DNA of 64,000 nucleotides from Brachyspira aalborgi. Lineage in GTDB: Bacteria; Spirochaetota; Brachyspiria; Brachyspirales; Brachyspiraceae. The stretch covers positions 2,314,423 through 2,378,422 of the forward strand of contig NZ_SAXU01000001.1 in NCBI RefSeq assembly GCF_008016455.1. The letters run 5' to 3'. The notes beneath the pieces were generated by a model. It was not told where the DNA came from. It saw only the letters and a list, made by a program, of their open reading frames with translations, and searched no databases. Each line of letters starts with the position of its first letter. Within the stretch, counting starts at the first letter, position 1. A program made the position numbers and the translations under genes. Positions 26,409 to 35,496 of the stretch are shown in pieces.

Positions 26409-26894
26409 ATGCAAAATGAAATAAGATTTGATTCCGCTTTAGGCGAGATTAAAAGAGTCGCAATTGGAAGGCTTAAACCAGGAAGCGATATTATGACAGG
26501 CATTGAAATCGTAGCTAAAAATAACGGTTTTAAAGTCGCTTTTGTATCCTGCGGACTCGGACTTTTAAGACAGGCTTCGTATCTTTTACCTATAGACAGC
26601 GATAAAAATAAAAAATTAGGCGTAGTATACGGAGACCCTATAATAGTTAATGAAAGAGCGGAAGTTCTTGGAATGCAAGGTACTATATTTAGATTAGAAA
26701 ACGGAGATTACGCTTCTCACATTCATTATCATATGGCAAGGAAAGACGGAACTATAGTGGGTGGACACCTAACAAAAGGAGGAAATATAGTAATGGCTAC
26801 ATTAGATTTTGTTTTATGTGAAGTTTCTAATGTAAATATTATAAGAGAATATGATGAAGAAACAGATTTTGTAATGATGAAGGTAGTTAAATGA
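26409..26894 (+). CDS. PPC (DUF296) domain protein
   Basis: 161 residues forming one PPC domain (plants and prokaryotes conserved). The metal-binding histidines characteristic of the prokaryotic form are visible in SHIHYHMARKDG and GGHL. Stand-alone bacterial PPC proteins are of unsettled function, and DNA binding has been proposed for the plant proteins only. Here it lies between the TRAP permease and the AraC regulator, so it probably has a metabolic or regulatory role for the imported compound. A GAGGAG precedes the start by ten bases. Confidence 0.85.
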   Translation: MQNEIRFDSALGEIKRVAIGRLKPGSDIMTGIEIVAKNNGFKVAFVSCGLGLLRQASYLLPIDSDKNKKLGVVYGDPIIVNERAEVLGMQGTIFRLENGDYASHIHYHMARKDGTIVGGHLTKGGNIVMATLDFVLCEVSNVNIIREYDEETDFVMMKVVK

Positions 26895-26897
26895 ATA

Positions 26898-27752
26898 ATG
26901 AAGATTTATTATAAATTAATTGATTATAAAGATAATTTCTATAAAATATTAAATTATAAAAATATAAATAATTCTGATTTAAGTTATAAAAATCATTGGC
27001 ATAGAAGCATAGAATTTAGTTATTGTCTATGTGGAAATATAGTTTTTAATGTAAACGGAACTACAAAAGAACTCAAAAGCGGAGATTTATTATTTATTAA
27101 TAGCTCCGAACCGCATTTTGTAAAGTATATAGATAATTTAAACCATTTTGAAATGATGACTATGTATATATCCTATGATTTTTTAAGAAAAGAATTTGCC
27201 GATATAGATAATTATAGAATAAAAATATCAAATGATAACTCTAAAGAATATGAGTTTATAAAAAAGAGATTAAAAGAAATATTTAATGTATTTATAAATT
27301 ATGAGTATAATATATTTTACAAAACTAAAATAAAATATTTAGCATATAGCATATTATACAAAGTATTAAAAAAATGCTTGCATAGAAATCCATACGACAA
27401 AATCAATATAAGAAGCTATAATAATGATTGGACTTATATAAAAATAGTATTAGAATATGTTAGAAATCATTACGATAAAGATATTAATATTTCTGGAATA
27501 TCGAAAATAGTTGGACTAAATCCAAATTATTTTTGTCGTTATTTTAAGGAAAAGACAAATTATACTTTCCATCAATTTCTAAATATGGTGAGATTAGATT
27601 ACGCTATAGATAATTTAAGAAATTCAAATTCAACCGTTATTGAGAGTTCTTATCTTGCTGGATTTCCTAATGTAAAATCCTTTATAACAATTTGTAAGAG
27701 AGTATATGGAGTAACGCCAAAAGAATTAATAAATTCTAAAGACAAGATATAA
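26898..27752 (+). CDS. AraC-family transcription regulator
   Basis: 284 residues. The N-terminal cupin-like sensor contains HWHRSIEFSYCLCG and the L-K-SGDLLFINSSEPHF motif. The C-terminal double helix-turn-helix is clear: ISGISKIVGLNPNYFCRYFKEKT and VIESSYLAGFPNVKSFITICKRVYGVTPKEL. It is the likely ligand-responsive regulator of the TRAP and dehydrogenase genes. The 3' end overlaps that of convergent lplA by 17 bases. Confidence 0.92.
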   Translation: MKIYYKLIDYKDNFYKILNYKNINNSDLSYKNHWHRSIEFSYCLCGNIVFNVNGTTKELKSGDLLFINSSEPHFVKYIDNLNHFEMMTMYISYDFLRKEFADIDNYRIKISNDNSKEYEFIKKRLKEIFNVFINYEYNIFYKTKIKYLAYSILYKVLKKCLHRNPYDKINIRSYNNDWTYIKIVLEYVRNHYDKDINISGISKIVGLNPNYFCRYFKEKTNYTFHQFLNMVRLDYAIDNLRNSNSTVIESSYLAGFPNVKSFITICKRVYGVTPKELINSKDKI

Positions 27753-28725
27753 GTTTGACTATATCGTCAATGCATATATTTCCAAAATAGTCTTTTATAT
27801 TAAATTGTAATATAATATCTTTTATATCGTCTGCATCATATTTACATTTTATTAATTTATTAGTAATGTCGCTTACGGGTTTAAGAGCCATAAAATCTCC
27901 ATATATTGAACAAGTTTCTATAAATCCATTTTCTACTAATAAATATACTTCAACTATTCCACCTTCAAATTTTTTAGAATTGTTTATATTAAACTTTGGA
28001 GACCTGCCATAATTCCATTCCCATGTTTTATATTTATTCTCTTTAAGTTTGTTAATATTTTCAATGTCTTTTTTGGTTAGATTTAAATTTTTTATTTCGT
28101 TATTTCTTGATATAGAATCTAAAATATAATTTTTAAAATCGTATATATTTTTAGGCTCTTTAAGAAAATCTGATATATTTGCCACCCTATTTCTAACAGA
28201 TTTTACCGATTTTGACTGAAATTTTTCAGGCTTAACTTTCAACGATTTAGATAAAACGGATAAATCGGAATCAAACAATATGCATCCATGATGCAATATT
28301 CTATTTTTGTAAAGCCTTTGGGCACTTCCCGATATTTTTTTACCATCTATTAAAATATCGTTTCTTTCACTTGAAATTGCTTTAATATCCATATTTTTTA
28401 AAGCTTCTACTATAGGGTTAATAAAAAAATTCATTGATATATGCTCTCTTTCATTATAATCGGTTATTAAAGAATAATTTAAATTTCCAAGGTCATGATA
28501 TACCGCACCGCCTCCTGTAGTTCTTCTTACAATGTTAATTTTATTTTTATCTGCAAATTCTCTATTTATCTCTTCTATAGTATTTTGATGCAATCCTACA
28601 ACAATAGTATTTGCATTTTGCCAAAGTAAAAAATAAGAATCTTTCAAATAGTTTTTTAATATATATTCTTCAAATGCAAGATTATAATACGGGTCTATAG
28701 AATCTATATTGTAAAAATATATCAT
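27736..28725 (-). CDS. lplA: Lipoate-protein ligase
   Basis: Attaches lipoate to the E2 subunit of ketoacid or acetoin dehydrogenases in the cytoplasm. About 329 residues; I use the ATG at 28725 because a strong GGAGG sits eight bases upstream, rather than the upstream in-frame ATG. Motifs: NTIVVGLHQN, RRTTGGGAVYHDLGNLNYSL, the acceptor-domain SGSAQRLYKNRILHHGCILFD and the C-terminal accessory domain. Its position beside acoABC-lpd provides the cofactor needed by AcoC. Confidence 0.93.
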   Translation of the reverse strand: MIYFYNIDSIDPYYNLAFEEYILKNYLKDSYFLLWQNANTIVVGLHQNTIEEINREFADKNKINIVRRTTGGGAVYHDLGNLNYSLITDYNEREHISMNFFINPIVEALKNMDIKAISSERNDILIDGKKISGSAQRLYKNRILHHGCILFDSDLSVLSKSLKVKPEKFQSKSVKSVRNRVANISDFLKEPKNIYDFKNYILDSISRNNEIKNLNLTKKDIENINKLKENKYKTWEWNYGRSPKFNINNSKKFEGGIVEVYLLVENGFIETCSIYGDFMALKPVSDITNKLIKCKYDADDIKDIILQFNIKDYFGNICIDDIVKLISCL

Positions 28726-28927
28726 TTCAATTACCTCCATTAATATTAAAATCAAAGAGCATATTTATATTTTTATAAGCTATTAATATCAATATTCTAA
28801 AACCTAATATAATTCCTAAAGCACTTAATATTAAAATAAAATATCCTTAAACAATATGTTTAATAATTAATATTATTATAATATTAGTATAGTCGTTAAT
28901 ATACATTTTTCCTTGATATTATTAATG

Positions 28928-28986
28928 TTTTTATTGTTAAAAATTATCTATATAAAATTAATGATAATAATTTTTAACAATAAAAA
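28928..28986. promoter_or_regulatory. 20-bp perfect inverted repeat upstream of acoA
   Basis: Arms 28928-28947 and 28967-28986 are perfect reverse complements, with a 19-base spacer, ending 77 bases before the acoA start. In an otherwise featureless gap (28726-29063) this is the only structure. It could be an operator for the AraC regulator or another dimeric repressor, or an RNA hairpin terminating or attenuating the leader. A TTGATA-like -35 box precedes it but I see no good -10 box. Confidence 0.55.
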
Positions 28987-29063
28987 AGATAATATTTTAA
29001 AAGACAACTAAAATAAAATTTATATAATTAAAAATAAATATATCGTTTTTTAAGGAGGTAATT

Positions 29064-30047
29064 TTGAAATACGATAAGAATTTTTTAAAAAAATTGTATG
29101 CGGAAATGTTTAGAATAAGAGAGTTTGAAACTAAAGCCGCTTATTGTTTCTCTAAAAGTATGCTTGCGGGAAATATACATTTATGCATAGGACAAGAACC
29201 TGTTGCCGTAGGTTCAATTAATGCTATAAAAGATAGCGATTATATAACTTCGACTCATAGAGGGCATGGACATTGTATAGCTAAAGGAGCCAAAACTGAC
29301 AAGATGATGGCGGAGCTATTTGGTAAAAAAACAGGTTATTGCAAAGGAAAAGGAGGCTCAATGCATATAGTCGATGTTAGTCTTGGAATTTTAGGAGCTA
29401 ACGGAATAGTCGGAGGAGGAATACCTTTGGCTACGGGTTCCGCTTTATATTCTAAAATTAAAGGTTCAAACGATGTTACATTATGTTTTTTTGGTGACGG
29501 AGCTTCAAACGAAGGTTTCTTTCACGAAGCTATAAATATGGGCGCTACTTGGAAATTGCCCGTAGTTTATATATGTGAAAATAACGAATATGGAGTATCT
29601 GTAGAAATACATAGTGTTACAAATACAAAAGATATATCTGTAAGAGCAAAAGCTTACGATATTCCTGGTAAAACCGTAAATGGTAGCGATGTATTGGAAG
29701 TATATGAAGCCGTAAAAGAGGCCGTGGAATATGCAAGAATCGGAAAAGGACCTTCACTTATAGAGTGTAAAACTTTTAGGCAACAAGGACATTATTGCGG
29801 AGACCCAGCTTCATATAGACCAAAAGAATATTTAGAAGAAGCACTTAAAAAAGACGGAGTTCTAAATTTTAGAAACTATATTCTAAATAATCAAATAGAA
29901 GAAAAAGATATAGCAAAGATAGAAGATGAAATAAGAGAAGAAATTGAAAAAGCTTATGAATTTGCAAATAATTCTGAATATCCAGATAAATCAGAAGCTA
30001 TAACGGATGTATATAGTTCAGATAACGAAAGGAGCGTATTAGTATGA
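29064..30047 (+). CDS. acoA: Acetoin/pyruvate dehydrogenase E1 alpha subunit
   Basis: 327 residues. Thiamine-diphosphate enzyme that with the beta subunit oxidatively cleaves acetoin (or a 2-oxo acid) and passes the acyl group to E2. The ThDP motif GDGASNEGFFHEAINMG begins at residue 144, and the closing NNEYGVS is near 173. YCKGKGGSMHI and RQQGHYCGDPASYR are typical of AcoA/PdhA. It starts at TTG (GAGGTAATTTTG) and overlaps the beta gene by 4 bases (ATGA). I favour acetoin dehydrogenase because of the four-gene layout, but a pyruvate or branched-chain complex is not excluded. Confidence 0.88.
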   Translation: MKYDKNFLKKLYAEMFRIREFETKAAYCFSKSMLAGNIHLCIGQEPVAVGSINAIKDSDYITSTHRGHGHCIAKGAKTDKMMAELFGKKTGYCKGKGGSMHIVDVSLGILGANGIVGGGIPLATGSALYSKIKGSNDVTLCFFGDGASNEGFFHEAINMGATWKLPVVYICENNEYGVSVEIHSVTNTKDISVRAKAYDIPGKTVNGSDVLEVYEAVKEAVEYARIGKGPSLIECKTFRQQGHYCGDPASYRPKEYLEEALKKDGVLNFRNYILNNQIEEKDIAKIEDEIREEIEKAYEFANNSEYPDKSEAITDVYSSDNERSVLV

Positions 30048-31024
30048 GCGTTTTAAGTATAAGTAAAGCCATCAGAGAGGGCTTGCATGAAGAGATGATA
30101 AGAGATGAGAATGTAATAGTTCTTGGAGAAGATATGGCAATTATGGGTAGCGTTTTTGGTATTACTCAAGGTTTTTTGGAAGAATTCGGGGAATGGCGAG
30201 TAATAGATACTCCTATAAGCGAAGCCGGATTTACGGGAATAGCGGTGGGTGCAGCTATGAGAGGTTTAAGACCAGTCGTTGAATGGATGTATAATGATTT
30301 TATAACCTGCTGTTTAGACCCTGTAATGAATCAAGCCGCTAAATTAAGATATATGACAGGAGGACAAATAACCATACCCGTAGTATTTAGAGCGCCTATG
30401 GGAGCAGGAAGAAGAAATGCGGGACAGCATTCACAATGCTTGGAAGCTTTATTCACTCATATACCTGGGCTTAAAGTCGTATGTCCGTCAACAGCTAAAG
30501 ATGCTAAAGGACTTATAAAAAGTTCTATAAGAGACAACGACCCCGTGGTATTCTTGGAGCATAAATTATTATACGCAAAAAAAGAAGAAGTTCCTGATGA
30601 AAAAGATTTTTTAATACCTTTAGGACAAGCGGATATAAAAAAAGCGGGAACAGATGTAACTATTATTACATGGTCAAGACAGGTATATTTTGCATTAGAT
30701 GCCTCTAAAGAGCTTGAAAAATTAGGCATAAATGTTGAAATTTTAGATTTAAGAACTTTAGTGCCTTTGGACTTTGAAGCTATTAAAACATCTGTGTCTA
30801 AAACTCATAATGTTGTAATAGTTGAGGAAGGCGTAAAGAGAGGCGGAATAGGAGCTGAAATCTCTGCTAAAATAACTGAAGAATTGTTTGATGAGCTTGA
30901 TTCTCCGGCGTATAGAGTGGCTGGATTAAATATAGTATCGCCTTTTAGTCCCGCGCTTGAAGACGAGGGCTTTCCTCAAGTTAAGGATATTATAGATGCC
31001 GTTAGAAGGTTATTAAATAAATAG
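30044..31024 (+). CDS. acoB: Acetoin/pyruvate dehydrogenase E1 beta subunit
   Basis: 326 residues. Transketolase-like pyrimidine-binding fold with GEDMAIMGSVFGITQGF, DTPISEAGFTGIAVGAAM, the potassium-site region and the C-terminal DLRTLVPLDFEAI. It forms the active sites together with the alpha subunit; its ATG overlaps the alpha stop (ATGA). The E2 gene follows after 9 bases with a GGAGG ribosome site. Confidence 0.9.
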   Translation: MSVLSISKAIREGLHEEMIRDENVIVLGEDMAIMGSVFGITQGFLEEFGEWRVIDTPISEAGFTGIAVGAAMRGLRPVVEWMYNDFITCCLDPVMNQAAKLRYMTGGQITIPVVFRAPMGAGRRNAGQHSQCLEALFTHIPGLKVVCPSTAKDAKGLIKSSIRDNDPVVFLEHKLLYAKKEEVPDEKDFLIPLGQADIKKAGTDVTIITWSRQVYFALDASKELEKLGINVEILDLRTLVPLDFEAIKTSVSKTHNVVIVEEGVKRGGIGAEISAKITEELFDELDSPAYRVAGLNIVSPFSPALEDEGFPQVKDIIDAVRRLLNK

Positions 31025-31033
31025 GAGGTTAAA

Positions 31034-32263
31034 ATGGCTACAGAAGTTAGGATGCCCCAATTAGGATTAACTATGGAATGGGGCACAGTAGAGAAATGGT
31101 TAAAATCTGAAGGAGATGCCGTTAAAAAAGGCGAAGTTATTCTTGAAATAAAAACGGATAAACTTACCAACGAATTAGAAAGCGAAGTAGACGGAGTTAT
31201 ATTAAAGATATTGGCAAAGGAAGGAGAAGATATTCCTGTAAAAGGATTGTTATGCATAATAGGAAATGTTGGAGAAAAAATTGACGAATCTTCAATATCG
31301 GAATCTGTAAAAATGGAAAAGCCCGTAGAAAAAGTTGAAGAATCAAAAGGATTAAAAAATGAATTTAATATAAAAGCCGAAAAATCTAAAAATAGCGGCA
31401 GAATAAAAATATCTCCTTTGGCAAAAAAAACCGCTGAAAAAATGTCAATTGATTATACAAATATAACTGGAACAGGTCCCGGTGGAAGAATAATACAGAA
31501 CGATATATTAAATGCAAAATCTTATTCAAATAAAAATAATATTAACCAGGCTACATTAAAGTCAAATATTGCTTTAATGGAAGGCGATATCGTTGAAGAA
31601 TTATCCGCTATGAGAAAGGCTATTTCAAGTAATATGATAAAGTCTCATAATGAAATACCTTGCGTTACCCAGACAATGAAGATAAATGTCTCTAAACTAT
31701 TAAAATTTAGAAAAGAACTTAATGAAAATAGAGATTTAAAATTCTCGGTTAACGATTTTTTATTAAAGGCGACTGGAAAAGCGTTAAAAATTAATAGGGC
31801 TTTATTGGTTAGCATAGACGGCGATAAAGTTATAAAAAGAGCTCGTATAAATATCGGTATGGCGGTAGCTTTAGACGATGGTTTGATAGTTCCCGTTATA
31901 AAGGATGTCGATAAAATAAGTTTGGAAGAATTGTCTAATCAAGCTAAAGAACTTGCGATTAAAGCGAGAGAAAACAGATTAAATATTGACGAATACAGCG
32001 GTTCTACATTTACGGTTTCAAATATGGGAATGTATCAAATAGAATCGTTCACTCCTATTATAAATATGCCCAATGCCGCTATTTTGGGAGTTTGCGGTAT
32101 TAATGAAGAGTTATATATAAACGATAAAGGCGACATATATAAAAACGATATAATGAGAATATCGCTTACTTATGACCATAGGTTAATTGATGGTTCTGTA
32201 GCTGCCGAATTTCAGCTTACTTTAAAAAATATATTAGAAGAACCTATGAGTATATTAATATAA
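31034..32263 (+). CDS. acoC: Dihydrolipoamide acetyltransferase (E2)
   Basis: 409 residues. Lipoyl domain at the N-terminus with lipoylated Lys43 in EIKTDKLTNE; E3/E1-binding domain near 125-160 (ISPLAKKTAEKM followed by GTGPGGRIIQNDI); catalytic domain with DHRLIDGS at 381-388, where His382 and Asp386 are the acyltransferase residues. One lipoyl domain only, as usual for AcoC. It provides the substrate for the nearby lplA product. Confidence 0.93.
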   Translation: MATEVRMPQLGLTMEWGTVEKWLKSEGDAVKKGEVILEIKTDKLTNELESEVDGVILKILAKEGEDIPVKGLLCIIGNVGEKIDESSISESVKMEKPVEKVEESKGLKNEFNIKAEKSKNSGRIKISPLAKKTAEKMSIDYTNITGTGPGGRIIQNDILNAKSYSNKNNINQATLKSNIALMEGDIVEELSAMRKAISSNMIKSHNEIPCVTQTMKINVSKLLKFRKELNENRDLKFSVNDFLLKATGKALKINRALLVSIDGDKVIKRARINIGMAVALDDGLIVPVIKDVDKISLEELSNQAKELAIKARENRLNIDEYSGSTFTVSNMGMYQIESFTPIINMPNAAILGVCGINEELYINDKGDIYKNDIMRISLTYDHRLIDGSVAAEFQLTLKNILEEPMSILI

Positions 32264-32289
32264 TGCAAATTATTTTTAAGGAGATTTAA

Positions 32290-33681
32290 ATGTCTGAAAA
32301 ATCTATTATAGTTATAGGCGGAGGTCCGGGCGGATATGTAGCCGCTATAAGATCTTCTCAGCTTGGAGCTAAAGTTACTTTAATTGAAAAAGATAAAATA
32401 GGCGGAACATGTTTAAATATAGGATGTATACCAACAAAATCTATACTACATTCCGCAGAAATCTATTCTACTTTAAATGAAGCATCTTTATATGGAATTA
32501 ATGTTAAAGATATATCTATAGATTTTCAAAAAGTGCAGAATAAAAAAGAAGAAATAGTTAATCAGTTGGTAAACGGAGTTTCTGGGCTTATGAAAGTCAA
32601 TAATATAAAAGTTATAAACGCAAAAGCAGAATTTATATCTAAAGAAAAAATAAAATTAACTTATAAAGATGGTAAAACAGAAAATGTATGGGCGGATAAA
32701 ATAATAATAGCTTCTGGGTCTATACCTGCTATACCTCCTATAGAAGGAATTAATAATAATCCTCATTGCATAGACTCTACTGGCATTTTATCTTTAAATA
32801 AAATTCCTAAAAGTTTAATAGTTATAGGCGGAGGGGTTATAGGCATAGAATTTGCGTGCGCTTTTAACAGATTCGGAACAAAAGTGACAGTTATTGAAGC
32901 TTTACCTAAAATATTGCCTTTAATGGACGGAGAACTTTCCGAACAGTTAAAAATTTATTTAGAATATTCTGGAATAAAAATTCTTACGGATACTAAAGTT
33001 AAAAAAATAAACGGAGAAAAAGTTGAAGTTGAAAGTAAAGGTAAAATTGACATATTCGATGCCGAAAATATATTAGTCGCCGTAGGTAGAATAGCCAATA
33101 CTAAAGATTTAAATCTTAATGCTGCAGGTATTAAAAATGATAGAGGAAAAATAAAAGTAAATGAAAAAATGGAGACTAATCTTAAGAATGTATATGCGAT
33201 AGGGGATTGTTTGGGTCAGATTATGCTTGCTCATATAGCGTCCAAACAGGGCGAAGTTGCTGCGGAAAACTCTATGGGACATCACACTTCATATAATCAA
33301 AAGACGGCTCCATCATGCGTTTATACAGATTTAGAATTTTCTTCTGTTGGATTAACTGAAGAAGAATGTAAAGCCAAAAAAATAGAATATTATGTAGGTA
33401 AATTTCCTCTTATGGCAAATGGAAAATCATTAATTATGAATGGAGGTAAAGGAATCGTTAAATTTTTAGTAGGAAAAGAATATAAAGATATTTTGGGCGT
33501 TCATATATTAGGTCCGAGAGCTACTGACTTAATAGGAGAATGTGCTTTGGCTTTAGGAATGGAAGCTACTATTGAGGATATCATATCTACTATACATGCT
33601 CACCCTACTATATCTGAGGCTATATTTGAGGCTGCCCTCTCTTCTGATAAAATTGCTATACATATTCCAAATAAAAAATAA
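32290..33681 (+). CDS. lpdA: Dihydrolipoamide dehydrogenase (E3)
   Basis: 463 residues. FAD-binding GGGPGGYVAAIR at the N-terminus, the redox disulfide GGTCLNIGC (Cys41, Cys46), a second NAD-binding VIGGGVIGIEFA and the active-site HAHPTISEA near the C-terminus. It reoxidises lipoyl groups of AcoC using NAD+. No N-terminal lipoyl domain is attached. It begins 26 bases after acoC behind AAGGAG. Confidence 0.95.
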   Translation: MSEKSIIVIGGGPGGYVAAIRSSQLGAKVTLIEKDKIGGTCLNIGCIPTKSILHSAEIYSTLNEASLYGINVKDISIDFQKVQNKKEEIVNQLVNGVSGLMKVNNIKVINAKAEFISKEKIKLTYKDGKTENVWADKIIIASGSIPAIPPIEGINNNPHCIDSTGILSLNKIPKSLIVIGGGVIGIEFACAFNRFGTKVTVIEALPKILPLMDGELSEQLKIYLEYSGIKILTDTKVKKINGEKVEVESKGKIDIFDAENILVAVGRIANTKDLNLNAAGIKNDRGKIKVNEKMETNLKNVYAIGDCLGQIMLAHIASKQGEVAAENSMGHHTSYNQKTAPSCVYTDLEFSSVGLTEEECKAKKIEYYVGKFPLMANGKSLIMNGGKGIVKFLVGKEYKDILGVHILGPRATDLIGECALALGMEATIEDIISTIHAHPTISEAIFEAALSSDKIAIHIPNKK

Positions 33682-33701
33682 TATAAACAAGGAGTAATTT
33701 T

Positions 33702-34574
33702 ATGAAATTGGGATTTATAGGACTTGGAATTATGGGACTTCCTATGGCTTTGAATTTATTGAATAAAAGCGGAAAGGAAGTAATAGGTTTTGATATTTCT
33801 AAAGAAAGAAATAAACTATTTTCGGATAAAGGAGGAATCATAGCAGCGGACATTAAAGAAATATCTAATTCCTGCGATATTATATTTATATCTTTAGCTG
33901 GCAATGAACTTGTTAAAAAAATTTTATCAGAGATAATAGATAATTCAAAAGAAAATACCATTATAGTGGACACGAGTTCAACTTCTCCCTTAGTTATAAA
34001 AGAAATCTATGAAAAGGCTAAATTTAAAAAAATAGCTTTGATAGATGCTCCCGTTAGCGGAGGAGATGTCGGAGCTATTGAAGGCAAATTAGTTATAATG
34101 GCTGGCGGAGATAAAGAAATATTTGATAAAGTTGAACCTTTCCTATTATATATGGGTTCTAAAGCTACTTATATGGGAGCTTCAGGAAATGGACAGATAG
34201 CTAAATTAGCTAATAATATAATAGCTGGATGCAATATTGCGGTTGTTGCCGAAGGTTTGGCATTTGCGTCTAAAGCTGGTATCGATACTACTACTTTATT
34301 TAATGCTATAAAAGATGGTGCAGCTGGAAGTTATATGCTAAATATCAAGGCGCCAAAAATGATAGCTCATGATTTTACTGCAAATGCAAGAATGGCTGTT
34401 CATCAGAAAGATTTAAAAAATGCATCGGAGCTTGCAAAATCTATGGGAGTGGAAATACCTATTTCTAAAATAACTTTAGGTTATTGGAACGAAATGGAAA
34501 AAAAAGGATGTTCTGAAGAAGACCATTGCTGCTTATCTAAAATCTATGAAGAAAGAATGAATACAAGAATATAA
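33702..34574 (+). CDS. 3-hydroxyisobutyrate/tartronate-semialdehyde-type dehydrogenase
   Basis: 290 residues. Beta-hydroxyacid dehydrogenase: NAD(P)-binding GFIGLGIMGLPMALNLL, substrate motif DAPVSGGDVGAIEGKL, and catalytic Lys168 in GNGQIAKLANNIIAG. The family includes 3-hydroxyisobutyrate dehydrogenase and tartronate-semialdehyde reductase, which I cannot tell apart. Its place between the E3 gene and the SGNH hydrolase suggests a step in breakdown of the TRAP substrate. The stop overlaps the next ATG (TAATG). Confidence 0.88.
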   Translation: MKLGFIGLGIMGLPMALNLLNKSGKEVIGFDISKERNKLFSDKGGIIAADIKEISNSCDIIFISLAGNELVKKILSEIIDNSKENTIIVDTSSTSPLVIKEIYEKAKFKKIALIDAPVSGGDVGAIEGKLVIMAGGDKEIFDKVEPFLLYMGSKATYMGASGNGQIAKLANNIIAGCNIAVVAEGLAFASKAGIDTTTLFNAIKDGAAGSYMLNIKAPKMIAHDFTANARMAVHQKDLKNASELAKSMGVEIPISKITLGYWNEMEKKGCSEEDHCCLSKIYEERMNTRI

Positions 34575-35176
34575 TGAAAATAGTTTGTATAGGAGATAGC
34601 ATAACATATGGATATTCCTTAAATAGAAAAGATACTTGGACTCATTTATCTCAAGAAAAAACGGGTTTTATAATATCAAATAAGGGAATAAACGGAGATA
34701 CTATTATAGGAATGTTAAGCAGATTCGAGCGAGATGTCATTAAAGAAAATCCAGATATAATGTTCCTAATGGGCGGAAGTAACGATATATTATTATCTAA
34801 TAGTTTTGAAAATATAAAATCAAGTTTAGTATCAATTATTCAGCAATCTTTTTCTAACGGAATACTTCCGATTATAGCTACTCCTATACCATTTTATATT
34901 GATGATATATCGGATATTTATAAAGACTTTATAGACTTTAACTATAGTATAAGTCTGCTTAATAATTATAAAGACTGGATTATAGAATATTCTAATTTAT
35001 TTAGAATAGATGTAATAGATTTTTTTAATATTTTTAGAAAACATTTTTTAAATAATAATTTAGATTACAAAGAATATTATTTAGACGGTTTGCATCTAAA
35101 TAAAAAAGGAAATGAATTATTTTCAGAAATATTCTGCGATAAAATACAAAAAATAATAGAAAAACATAGAAGATAA
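34574..35176 (+). CDS. SGNH-family hydrolase (esterase)
   Basis: 200 residues. All four SGNH blocks are present: GDSITYGYS (Ser9), NGDT, GGSNDI and DGLHLNKKG (Asp171, His174). No signal peptide, so it acts in the cytoplasm. It may de-esterify the imported compound before oxidation. Last gene of the catabolic cluster; its ATG shares a base with the stop of the dehydrogenase gene. The following gap 35177-35496 holds no gene or structure I can support. Confidence 0.9.
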   Translation: MKIVCIGDSITYGYSLNRKDTWTHLSQEKTGFIISNKGINGDTIIGMLSRFERDVIKENPDIMFLMGGSNDILLSNSFENIKSSLVSIIQQSFSNGILPIIATPIPFYIDDISDIYKDFIDFNYSISLLNNYKDWIIEYSNLFRIDVIDFFNIFRKHFLNNNLDYKEYYLDGLHLNKKGNELFSEIFCDKIQKIIEKHRR

Positions 35177-35496
35177 AAAATATAATTATTCTTATATTTA
35201 ATAAATAATATCAAAAGTATTATGTTTGCCCGTATAATTTTTAAATTGGATTCAATTAAAAAATATACTTAGCTAATTATAGTTATTTCAAAAATGATAT
35301 TTCAAACAAATATTTCTTACTTATATGGAAAATATTATTCTCAAATCCTTTGTATTTCCTATAATTTTGGCGTCTTTCATTTGTTGCGGACAGAGGGCGC
35401 TTTATTTTTGCATATTTATTTTAATTGAATATTTTTTAAAATTATTTTTTACGATTATAATAAATGAATTAATCTAAAAGTTTTAAAAGTGAGATA

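Noticed and set aside
35177-35496. Inverted repeats that would make the Rpn-like gene an insertion sequence
   Set aside because: No terminal inverted repeats or target-site duplication could be seen on either side of 35497-36342.
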